Part shown: piece after piece, positions 1-6,218 of the stretch
Position numbering within the stretch: position 1 is the stretch's first letter
Layout: each line of letters opens with the position of its first letter
Assembly (NCBI GenBank): GCA_027053135.1
Contig: JALUEA010000006.1
Location: forward strand, 1 to 6,407
DNA length: 6,407 nt
Direction: 5' to 3'
Source of the DNA: Candidatus Altimarinota bacterium
GTDB taxonomy: Bacteria; Patescibacteriota; Gracilibacteria; CAIRYL01
Translations under genes and position numbers: made by a program
Notes under the pieces: generated by a model
Told to the model about the DNA's origin: nothing
What the model saw: the letters and a program-made list of their open reading frames with translations, nothing else
Database searches by the model: none

Positions 1-109
1 AAACTTGGGCAACTGTTGTAGGCGTTGTATAATTATTTAGACTTATACTTACGATGAGGAATATGCGTATAAGAAATTGTGCAGTACGACTAGAAAAGGA
101 AATATTCAT
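1..109 (-). CDS. Possible exported-protein N-terminus, partial at window edge
   Basis: A minus-strand ATG at 109-107 opens a frame of 36 codons that is still open at base 1. The peptide begins MNISFSSRTAQ and continues with the hydrophobic stretch FLIRIFLIVSISL (residues 12-24), then a Thr/Asn-rich segment. This is the layout of a signal peptide or N-terminal membrane anchor: a polar start with one Arg, a greasy core (interrupted by Arg15), then a polar region. The product cannot be identified from this much. It would be divergent from nadK, with only 50 bases between the two starts, and a promoter-like sequence with a perfect TTGACA lies at the right distance upstream. No Shine-Dalgarno is visible, as for the other genes here. 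A chance open frame of this length is quite possible in such A/T-rich DNA, so the call rests on the combination of frame, hydrophobic core and promoter. Confidence 0.35.
   Translation of the reverse strand, partial: MNISFSSRTAQFLIRIFLIVSISLNNYTTPTTVAQV
5..33 (+). promoter_or_regulatory. Candidate sigma70-type promoter ahead of nadK
   Basis: TTGGGC at 5-10 and a perfect TATAAT at 28-33 are separated by 17 bases, the optimal spacing. The predicted transcription start is near base 40, giving nadK a leader of about 120 nt. The -35 half matches the consensus only in its first three bases. If the minus-strand frame at 1-109 is real, this promoter would lie inside it, which lowers confidence. Confidence 0.4.
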
Positions 110-137
110 AGGGAAGTACTAAAAAATTTTAGAAGTT

Positions 138-166
138 ATATTATGAATAAATAAATAAAATGTCAA
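138..166 (-). promoter_or_regulatory. Candidate promoter for the left-edge minus-strand gene
   Basis: Read on the minus strand, a perfect TTGACA (166-161) is followed after 17 bases by TAATAT (143-138), a four-of-six match to the -10 consensus. The predicted start near 131 would give a short leader of about 20 nt before the ATG at 109. The -35 box overlaps the first codons of nadK, so the two genes would share a very tight divergent control region. This is sequence pattern only. Confidence 0.35.
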
Positions 167-1089
167 GTAAACATGTCACTTTTTGTAATATAGGAATAAT
201 GGTTCGACATTCGCTTTCTGCAGAAGGGAAAGTTGCTGTTGTCGATCTTGTTAAGTATTTATGTATAGAGCAGAAATTAGTTCAGAAAATATTTGTAACA
301 GAGTATGTGTATAAACTTTTGACGAAAATTATTCATAAAAATTCTCAACAAATAGTGTTACAGAGTATTGTAGAAAAATGTGAAATTCTTACAAAAGATA
401 CGGTTGTATTACTTGATTTATTTATTTTTTTTGGAGGAGATGGAACATTGTTACGGAGTTTGCATCAATTTGCTCCATTTATATTTTCTGTTCCTGTATT
501 TGGAATTAATGGAGGAAATCTTGGTTTTTTTTCATCGGTACCAAAACAGAATGCAATACATGCTTTAGATCAAATTTTTGATGGGAAATATACAAGAGAT
601 ATACGAATGGTAGCAAAAGGAGAATTATATAATAGTGATAATACAGTTGTAGAAACATTGTATAGTGTGAATGAAATTACCATTCATCATGCAGGGATTG
701 CACGATTACGACATTTAGAAGTAGAACTTTCAGGAGAATATTTAACAACATATAAAGCAGATGGTTTAATTATTTCTACTCCTACAGGAAGTACTGCATA
801 TAATCTCGCAGCGGGAGGTCCAATTATAGCTCCACAAATCAATGCATTTGTTATTACACCATTGGCTCCTTCAGGGTTTTCGCAGCGTCCTATTGTGTTA
901 CCGTCATCAAAAATTTTGAAAATATCAGTAGATAGCACTATGCGGTTATCAATAGATGGTCAAAAATATAGAGAAATACAGAAATCACAATATCTTGTTA
1001 TTACAGAGTATACATATTCTCTTACTTTTTTGCGTTTAGAAACAGAACGATATTATGCAAATTTACGAGAGAAATTAGGTTGGGGATAA
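160..1089 (+). CDS. nadK: NAD kinase (ATP- or polyphosphate-dependent)
   Basis: Cytosolic enzyme that phosphorylates the 2'-hydroxyl of NAD(+) to make NADP(+), the only de novo source of NADP. At 309 residues it is within the family range. The motifs appear in the right order: the catalytic GGDGT at 92-96, GINGGNLGF at 116-123, the NE pair at 171-172, DGLIISTPTGSTAY at 201-214 followed by AGGP (218-221), RPIVLP at 243-248, DGQ at 266-268, and the typical LREKLGWG terminus. ATG 160 is preferred because the next in-frame ATG (codon 14) would remove the first beta strand (FCNIGIMV), and an in-frame TAA at 148-150 blocks any earlier start. No Shine-Dalgarno is visible; the upstream bases are a TAAA-like repeat. 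The gene ends in TAA and uvrA follows on the same strand after 83 bases with no terminator, so co-transcription is possible. No defect is seen. Confidence 0.96.
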   Translation: MSSKHVTFCNIGIMVRHSLSAEGKVAVVDLVKYLCIEQKLVQKIFVTEYVYKLLTKIIHKNSQQIVLQSIVEKCEILTKDTVVLLDLFIFFGGDGTLLRSLHQFAPFIFSVPVFGINGGNLGFFSSVPKQNAIHALDQIFDGKYTRDIRMVAKGELYNSDNTVVETLYSVNEITIHHAGIARLRHLEVELSGEYLTTYKADGLIISTPTGSTAYNLAAGGPIIAPQINAFVITPLAPSGFSQRPIVLPSSKILKISVDSTMRLSIDGQKYREIQKSQYLVITEYTYSLTFLRLETERYYANLREKLGWG

Positions 1090-1172
1090 AAAGTTATAAG
1101 AAATAAAAAAAATATGGTACACTCCTTTCACGACATTTTTGTGTGTATTACCATAGTATTAAAATTAAAAAT

Positions 1173-4082
1173 ATGAGTGACAATATCATAATAAAAGGAG
1201 CTAAAACCCATAATTTAAAAAATATTGATTTAGAAATTCCAAAAAATTCTTTGGTTGTTATTACCGGTGTATCGGGAAGTGGAAAGTCTTCACTTGCTTT
1301 TGATACTATTTTTGCAGAGGGACAACGACGATATGTTGAAAGTTTATCAGCATATGCTCGGCAATTTTTAGGAAATTTAGATAAACCAGAGGTAGATGAT
1401 ATAAAAGGACTTTCTCCAGCAATTTCAATTGAGCAAAAAACAGCAAGTCGGTCTCCTCGGTCTACAGTAGGAACAACAACAGAAATTTATGATTATTTAC
1501 GGTTGCTTTTTGCAAAAGTTGGGGTGCCGCATTGTCCTTTTTGTAATGAGAAAGTTCAAAAAACGACCGCTTCAAATATTGTTGCACAAATTGGAGCGTT
1601 ACCATTGAAAACAAAAATAATGATTATGGCTCCTATTATTCGTGGAAAAAAAGGGCAACATATTAAAGTATTTGAAAATATTAAAAGAGACGGATTTTTA
1701 CGGTATAGAGTAGATGGAGAAGTGTATACTATGGCACAAGATTTTCCAGAACTTGATCCAAATAAACCACATACAATAGAAATTATTATAGATCGTATTG
1801 TTGTAAAAGATTTTGGACAGCATTTTAAAGAACTTTCTACAGGTGCAAAAATAGAAGTTCCGAATCCAGATAGAGCACGAGTTGCTGATTCTATAGAACT
1901 TGCTTTAAAAAAAGCGGATGGGCTTGTGTCTATTGCTAATTTAGATGAGGGAACAACAGAAACGTATTCTGAAAATTTTGCATGTCCTGTTCATGGAGCA
2001 GTGATTCCTGAAATTGAACCGCGAAGTTTTTCTTTTAATTCACCATATGGAGCATGTGATGGATGTCATGGATTAGGACGACGGCAAGAAGTAATAGTTG
2101 ATGATTTATTAAAAGAAAGTTTAACATTAGAAGAGGGTGCTATTATTCCGTGGAATGCTGGAAATACACTTTCATGGTATTTAAAAATATTAGAAAAAGT
2201 TGGAAAGGAGTATGGATTTGATCTCAAAACACCTGTGAAAAATTTTACACCAGAACAAAAAAATATTCTGTTATACGGAGCAGGAGAGAGAGAATTTCTT
2301 GTAAAAATGTCTGGTTCAAGAGGAAAAAGTTCTGGAGAAGAAGAGGGGTATATTACTTATGAAGGAATTGTTTCGAATTTAGAGCGAAGGTATTTGGAAA
2401 CGGATAGTGATCATGTTCGAAAGGCGTTAGAAAAATTTATGGAAGAACGAGAATGTTCTTTGTGTCATGGGGGTCGATTAAAAAAAGAGTTTTTAGGAGT
2501 TACGATTCTTGGAAAAAATATTTTAGATGCAACAAAATTTTCTATACAAGAAGCTTTTGATTTTTTTAGAGATCTGGCAACAGAATTAAAAGCATCGGAT
2601 CTTGTAATTGCTGCTCCTATTATAGATGAAATTTCGGAGCGATTAAAATTTTTGCTTAAAGTGGGACTTTCATATTTAACATTAGATAGAAGTTCGTCTA
2701 CTCTTTCAGGAGGGGAGGCACAACGGATTCGTTTAGCAACGCAAATTGGATCGAAGCTTGAAGGTGTTTTGTATGTATTAGATGAACCTTCTATTGGATT
2801 GCATCAGAGAGATAATGAAAAATTAATAGAAACAATGCGAGAATTACAAGAATTAGGAAATACTGTTCTTGTTGTAGAGCATGATGAAGATACAATGAAA
2901 TCAGCAGATTATTTAATTGAAATTGGTCCAAAAGCTGGAAAAGCAGGTGGGCAAGTTGTTAATATGGGAACTCCAAAAGAATTTTTAAAGAATGAAAATT
3001 CTTCTACGGCAGAGTATTTATCTGGACGAAGGAAAATAGAAGTTCCAAAAGTACGAAGAACGGCGAAAAAAGATGAAAAAACAAATATTTCACAGTATCT
3101 TACAATTAAGAATGCAACATTTAATAATTTAAAAAATGTTTCAATAGATATTCCTTTAGGGTGTTTTATTGGAATTTCAGGAGTTTCTGGATCAGGAAAG
3201 TCATCTTTAATTAATGGGATTCTTGCTCCGTATTTATTGAACACTTTAAATAAAGCAAAGCAAGAAGTTGGTGATCATGAAGAAATAATTGGTGTGGAAT
3301 ATTTAGATAAAACAATTGTGATTGATCAAAGTCCAATTGGAAAATCACCACGATCAAATCCAGCAACATATGTTCGTGTGTTTGATGATATTCGAACTGT
3401 TTTTGCAGAAGCAACAGAATCGAAAATTCGAGGGTATAAAACAGGACGATTTTCATTTAATATAAAAGGAGGACGATGTGAAGAGTGTCAAGGAGATGGA
3501 ATAAAAAAAATTGAAATGCATTTTCTTCCTGATGTGTATGTAGAATGTGAAGTATGTCATGGAAAAAGGTATAATACTGAAACATTAGAAGTAACATGGA
3601 GAGGAAAAAATATTGCGGAAGTATTAGAAATGACGGTTTCAGAAGCATCAGAGTTTTTTGAAAAAGTTCCTGCAATTCATAGAAAATTAAAAACATTAGA
3701 GAGTGTTGGATTAGGGTATTTACAGCTTGGACAAAGTGCTACAACACTTTCAGGAGGAGAAGCGCAACGAATCAAATTAGCAACAGAGCTTTCGAAACGA
3801 TCAACAGGAAAAACATTTTATATTTTAGACGAACCTACCACTGGATTACATTTTGAAGATATTCAACAATTATTAGAAGTATTAGATCGCTTAGTAGTTT
3901 CTGGGAATACCGTATTGGTTGTTGAACATAGCTTAGATGTATTGAAATGTTGTGATTATATTATAGATATTGGTCCAGAAGGTGGAGTAGGAGGTGGTGA
4001 AGTAGTGGCAAAGGGAACACCAGAAGAAGTTGCAAAATCTTCAAAATCGTATACGGCAAAATTTTTAAAAGAATTATTGTAG
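1173..4082 (+). CDS. uvrA: Excinuclease ABC subunit A (UvrA)
   Basis: Damage-sensing ATPase of nucleotide excision repair. It works as a dimer that loads UvrB on DNA lesions. The 969-residue protein has both ABC halves intact. NBD1 has Walker A GVSGSGKSS (32-40), signature LSGGEAQ (511-517), Walker B ending LDEPS (536-540) and the switch His570. NBD2 has Walker A (670-678), signature (859-865), LDEPT (885-889) and His919. Zinc-binding sites: CPFC at 121-124; Cys271/His274 with Cys295/Cys298; CSLC at 428-431; and the C-terminal finger Cys769/772/792/795 used for damage recognition. The UvrB-binding and insertion domains fall between the two parts of NBD1. ATG 1173 is chosen because MSDNIIIKGAKTHNLKNI is the standard UvrA beginning; a GTG at 1143 would add ten unconserved residues. 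There is no Shine-Dalgarno. A weak promoter-like pair (TTATAA 1094-1099, TGG-TACACT ending 1123) lies upstream. uvrB and uvrC are not in the window. Confidence 0.98.
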   Translation: MSDNIIIKGAKTHNLKNIDLEIPKNSLVVITGVSGSGKSSLAFDTIFAEGQRRYVESLSAYARQFLGNLDKPEVDDIKGLSPAISIEQKTASRSPRSTVGTTTEIYDYLRLLFAKVGVPHCPFCNEKVQKTTASNIVAQIGALPLKTKIMIMAPIIRGKKGQHIKVFENIKRDGFLRYRVDGEVYTMAQDFPELDPNKPHTIEIIIDRIVVKDFGQHFKELSTGAKIEVPNPDRARVADSIELALKKADGLVSIANLDEGTTETYSENFACPVHGAVIPEIEPRSFSFNSPYGACDGCHGLGRRQEVIVDDLLKESLTLEEGAIIPWNAGNTLSWYLKILEKVGKEYGFDLKTPVKNFTPEQKNILLYGAGEREFLVKMSGSRGKSSGEEEGYITYEGIVSNLERRYLETDSDHVRKALEKFMEERECSLCHGGRLKKEFLGVTILGKNILDATKFSIQEAFDFFRDLATELKASDLVIAAPIIDEISERLKFLLKVGLSYLTLDRSSSTLSGGEAQRIRLATQIGSKLEGVLYVLDEPSIGLHQRDNEKLIETMRELQELGNTVLVVEHDEDTMKSADYLIEIGPKAGKAGGQVVNMGTPKEFLKNENSSTAEYLSGRRKIEVPKVRRTAKKDEKTNISQYLTIKNATFNNLKNVSIDIPLGCFIGISGVSGSGKSSLINGILAPYLLNTLNKAKQEVGDHEEIIGVEYLDKTIVIDQSPIGKSPRSNPATYVRVFDDIRTVFAEATESKIRGYKTGRFSFNIKGGRCEECQGDGIKKIEMHFLPDVYVECEVCHGKRYNTETLEVTWRGKNIAEVLEMTVSEASEFFEKVPAIHRKLKTLESVGLGYLQLGQSATTLSGGEAQRIKLATELSKRSTGKTFYILDEPTTGLHFEDIQQLLEVLDRLVVSGNTVLVVEHSLDVLKCCDYIIDIGPEGGVGGGEVVAKGTPEEVAKSSKSYTAKFLKELL

Positions 4083-4101
4083 GGATAGAATAAAGAAAAA
4101 G

Positions 4102-4130
4102 TTGTGAAAAGAACAGAATGATGCGATAAT
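4102..4130 (+). promoter_or_regulatory. Promoter for ssrA (extended -10)
   Basis: TTGTGA (4102-4107) and GATAAT (4125-4130) are separated by exactly 17 bases, and the -10 box is preceded by TGC, forming an extended TGn -10. Transcription would begin near 4137, leaving a leader of about 60 nt to be removed by RNase P at the tmRNA 5' end. A second extended -10, TGT-TATAAG (4156-4164), has no clear -35 and may be an alternative start. TATATT at 4191-4196 is too close to the mature 5' end to be its promoter. Confidence 0.6.
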
Positions 4131-4197
4131 AACAAGAGAAGGGAGTGACGCATTTTGTTATAAGAATGTATATCCTTTCTAGGTCTTTGATATATTG

Positions 4198-4693
4198 GGG
4201 GATGATCTGGATTCGACAGAGGAGATGGTATCAATTGCTTGCTATTCGGGGTTTTGGGTATTTCAGCTCGTTAAAAAGAAATACTCAATAATAAGTGCTA
4301 AAAACACTAATTCTGTATTAGCTTTTGCAAAAACTGCTGGAAGAAAAGTTACTCGATTTGCTCGAGAAACTGTAGCTTCTACTCGTTCTTTTGCACTTGC
4401 TACTGCATAATCATTTGTCCGCCTTGCGGGTTTCTTTAGAAATGAGCGTATTGCTCCAAATGTCGTTTTTATTTTTATAAAAAGAGGAAATAAAAGCGTA
4501 GAGTATCTTTTTCGAAAATCAATTCTTTTTGAAAATATGTAGAATTTGATTTTTGTATATGAACAAATTTTCTTTTTTTGTGGCTTTTTGTTTTTTCTTT
4601 ATCACAAAAAAATATTTGTAGAAAAAACTATAATAGTAGACGGCCTTTGATCCTTCCTGCTGGACGAGGGTTCGATTCCCTCCATCTCCACCA
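4198..4693 (+). ncRNA. ssrA: Transfer-messenger RNA (tmRNA, SsrA)
   Basis: Rescues stalled ribosomes with SmpB: it acts first as alanyl-tRNA, then as mRNA for a degradation tag. Acceptor stem GGGGATG (4198-4204) pairs with CATCTCC (4683-4689), followed by A and an encoded CCA. The T arm is GAGGG/CCCTC (4666-4670/4678-4682) around TTCGATT. The 5' consensus CTGGATTCGACAG is present. P2 pairs ATCAA (4230-4234) with TTGAT (4647-4651). PK1 is CGGG 4247-4250/CTCG 4267-4270 plus nine pairs 4256-4264/4278-4286. P5 is TCATTT 4411-4416/AAATGA 4440-4445, enclosing CCGC-CTT-GCGG. PK2 is 4464-4474/4488-4498 with 4479-4485/4506-4512. PK3 is 4515-4525/4542-4553 with 4531-4536/4567-4572. PK4 is 4573-4582/4603-4612 with 4590-4597/4621-4628. 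At 496 nt it is longer than typical tmRNAs (about 350-400 nt), partly because the tag frame is long. It has its own promoter and terminator. All pairings were drawn by hand. Confidence 0.97.
4297..4410 (+). other. tmRNA tag-peptide reading frame (37 codons)
   Basis: The resume codon is taken as GCT at 4297-4299 (Ala). It lies 10 nt after the last base of PK1, close to the spacing in E. coli, and is preceded by ATAAGT, resembling the usual pre-resume segment. The frame runs 37 codons to TAA at 4408-4410, immediately before P5, which is where tag stop codons normally sit. It begins AKNTNSVLAFA, looks like a complete tag at that point, then continues with a basic extension and ends SFALATA. It holds seven Lys/Arg and a single acidic residue. 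Alternative frames were not better placed. The tag position is well supported by structure; its degradation fate is not known. Confidence 0.85.
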
Positions 4694-4704
4694 ATGGACT
4701 ATAT

Positions 4705-4740
4705 AAAAAAGACCTGTTTCATTATGAAACAGGTCTTTTT
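4705..4740. terminator. Bidirectional intrinsic terminator between ssrA and glnA
   Basis: GACCTGTTTCA (4711-4721) and TGAAACAGGTC (4725-4735) form a perfect 11-bp stem with a TTA loop. It is flanked by six A on the left and five T on the right, so a U tract follows the hairpin on either strand. It starts 11 nt after the tmRNA CCA and 11 nt after the glnA stop codon, so it can end both converging transcripts. Confidence 0.92.
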
Positions 4741-4751
4741 GTGAGTATTAT

Positions 4752-6218
4752 TTAGAATTTATTCCAAAGGATTTGGTTTCGAACTTCATGATGAAAAATA
4801 ACTTCTCCTTGTTTTACTTGTGTTCCAAGTGATTTAGGCGCTCTATCAATTGTTTCTTTCTTAATTTCATAAAATTTATCATGAGAAAATTCTCCCATTA
4901 TTTTTCTGAGATATGTTGATGATTTATATCCTCCAAGAGCATCATGAAATGTTGGATAGAGTTTTTTAATTGGTTTTTTAGCAAGAAATGATTTTATATC
5001 AGCTATTTCTTTGTCAGTGGCATTTATTCCTTCTAATCCTGATTCTAAAAGCGTAAAAAATACAAGATATGGATTTGCATCAGGTGCAACAGGTCGAAGT
5101 TCTATTCGTGCAGATTTTTCGTTTCCAAGTGGAATTCGTATAATTGAACCTCTATCGCGTGCTGATTTTTGAATAGCATTTGGTGCTTCAAAATTTGGAT
5201 CAAGTCGTCTAAATGCATTTACTGAAGAGCAATATATAGCATTAAGTTCTTTTGCTCTATGTAAAATTCCTGTACAAAATTTTTGTCCTAATTCAGAAAT
5301 TCCATCTTCTCCGTCTTTGTCATAAAAGATATTTTTTCCATTTTGTGCAAGACTCATATTTGTATGCATTCCTGATCCATTTATTCCTGAAACTGGTTTT
5401 GGTAAAAATGTTGCTGTAAAGCCCATAAGTTTTGCTACTTGTCGTGCTACTAGTTTGTAGAGCAGTATTTGGTCAGCAGTAATAAGTGCAGATGCGTATT
5501 TAAAGTTAATTTCAAATTGGGAAGGAGCAACTTCTCCATGATCTTTTTCATTTTCAAATCCAAGAGCTCGTTGTACTTCTGCAACGGTATCAATAAATTT
5601 TCGTAAATCATCTTGGGGAAGGGCGTTAAAATATCCTCCTTTTGTTACAAGTTGAAATGGGTTTTCTTCAGAAAAATTTTGTTCTGCGTCGGTTCCTTTT
5701 AATAAAAATCCTTCTATTTCTGGTGCAACAAAGAAATCATAATTATACTCTTCTTTTATTTCTTGTATTTTTTCAGCAAGTCTTCCTCGAAAATCTGATT
5801 CAAATTGCGTTCCATCGATATTACGAACAGAAGCAAAAAGAATTCCTTTTCCTGTTCCAAAAATATCAGATGGAAGTAGTCGAAATGATCCAAAATCTAT
5901 TTTTAGTCGAAGATCTGAAGATCCTAAATCTGTAAATCCTGAAATAGAGGATCCATCAAAAGTAAGATTATCAATAGACCCAAGAAAAAATTTCTTGTCA
6001 TAGTCAAGCATTTGAATTTTTCTTTCAAGGTCAGAAAATGCAACAGTTATTGCTTTAATTCGTGTTTCATTTTTTAAATATTCTGTAATTTTTTTTTGAA
6101 AATATTCTTGAGATTTCCCTTCAAGTTGTTCGTTTTTTATTTCACGGTTAAATTTTTCAAGTTCATGATATGGGAGAGAAAGATGTTCTCGTAAAGATAA
6201 GTCTGGAGAAAAAGTCAT
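4752..6218 (-). CDS. glnA: Glutamine synthetase, type I (GlnA-like)
   Basis: Cytosolic enzyme forming glutamine from glutamate, ammonia and ATP. The 488-residue protein keeps the active-site set: Asp88 in FDGSSI (ammonium site), Glu167 and Glu169 in PEIEG, Glu229 and Glu236 in GEVAPSQFEI, metal-binding His285 in NGSGMHTN, flap Glu344 in FEAP, Arg354/356/361 in the SARDRGSIIR segment, and Glu373/Arg375 in RIELR before ANPYL. Asn287 after the metal His is as in Bacillus GlnA. It lacks the adenylylation-tyrosine region of the GSI-beta class. Unusual points are roughly 35-40 extra N-terminal residues, predicted by eye to be helical and charged, and a tail ending HHEVRNQILWNKF instead of the usual short WE-containing end. 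ATG 6218 is the only reasonable start; the next Met is residue 70. No Shine-Dalgarno or clear promoter is seen upstream. It converges on ssrA and shares its terminator. Confidence 0.95.
   Translation of the reverse strand: MTFSPDLSLREHLSLPYHELEKFNREIKNEQLEGKSQEYFQKKITEYLKNETRIKAITVAFSDLERKIQMLDYDKKFFLGSIDNLTFDGSSISGFTDLGSSDLRLKIDFGSFRLLPSDIFGTGKGILFASVRNIDGTQFESDFRGRLAEKIQEIKEEYNYDFFVAPEIEGFLLKGTDAEQNFSEENPFQLVTKGGYFNALPQDDLRKFIDTVAEVQRALGFENEKDHGEVAPSQFEINFKYASALITADQILLYKLVARQVAKLMGFTATFLPKPVSGINGSGMHTNMSLAQNGKNIFYDKDGEDGISELGQKFCTGILHRAKELNAIYCSSVNAFRRLDPNFEAPNAIQKSARDRGSIIRIPLGNEKSARIELRPVAPDANPYLVFFTLLESGLEGINATDKEIADIKSFLAKKPIKKLYPTFHDALGGYKSSTYLRKIMGEFSHDKFYEIKKETIDRAPKSLGTQVKQGEVIFHHEVRNQILWNKF

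Noticed and set aside
3..32. Plus-strand frame ending TWATVVGVV-stop as the tail of an upstream gene
   Set aside because: Nine codons at the window edge are not enough to claim a gene, and the minus-strand frame is the better explanation of this stretch.
54..122. 22-codon plus-strand mini-frame upstream of nadK (MRNMRIRNCAV...)
   Set aside because: GAGGA lies too close to its second ATG to act as a ribosome site, and there is no attenuation-like structure after it; a leader peptide cannot be supported.
687..938. Minus-strand open frame inside nadK
   Set aside because: Antisense shadow of the conserved DGLIISTPTGSTAY region; the sense frame holds all NAD kinase motifs.
1143..1172. GTG at 1143 as the start of uvrA
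   Set aside because: It adds ten residues not expected in UvrA; the protein beginning at ATG 1173 matches the usual family start.
2909..3696. Three minus-strand open frames inside uvrA
   Set aside because: Antisense shadows of NBD2 coding sequence with low-complexity Phe/Leu/His translations and no recognisable domain.
3956..4234. Minus-strand frame spanning the uvrA end and the tmRNA 5' end
   Set aside because: It overlaps two well-supported features and its translation has no recognisable motif.
4195..4410. A 71-codon plus-strand frame that could be called a protein gene
   Set aside because: It lies inside the tmRNA: its 5' part covers the acceptor stem and PK1, and only the part from 4297 is the tag frame. 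It is not an independent gene.
5642..5935. Plus-strand frame opposite glnA
   Set aside because: Shadow of the glutamine synthetase gene; the translation is Phe/Leu/Gln-rich and featureless.
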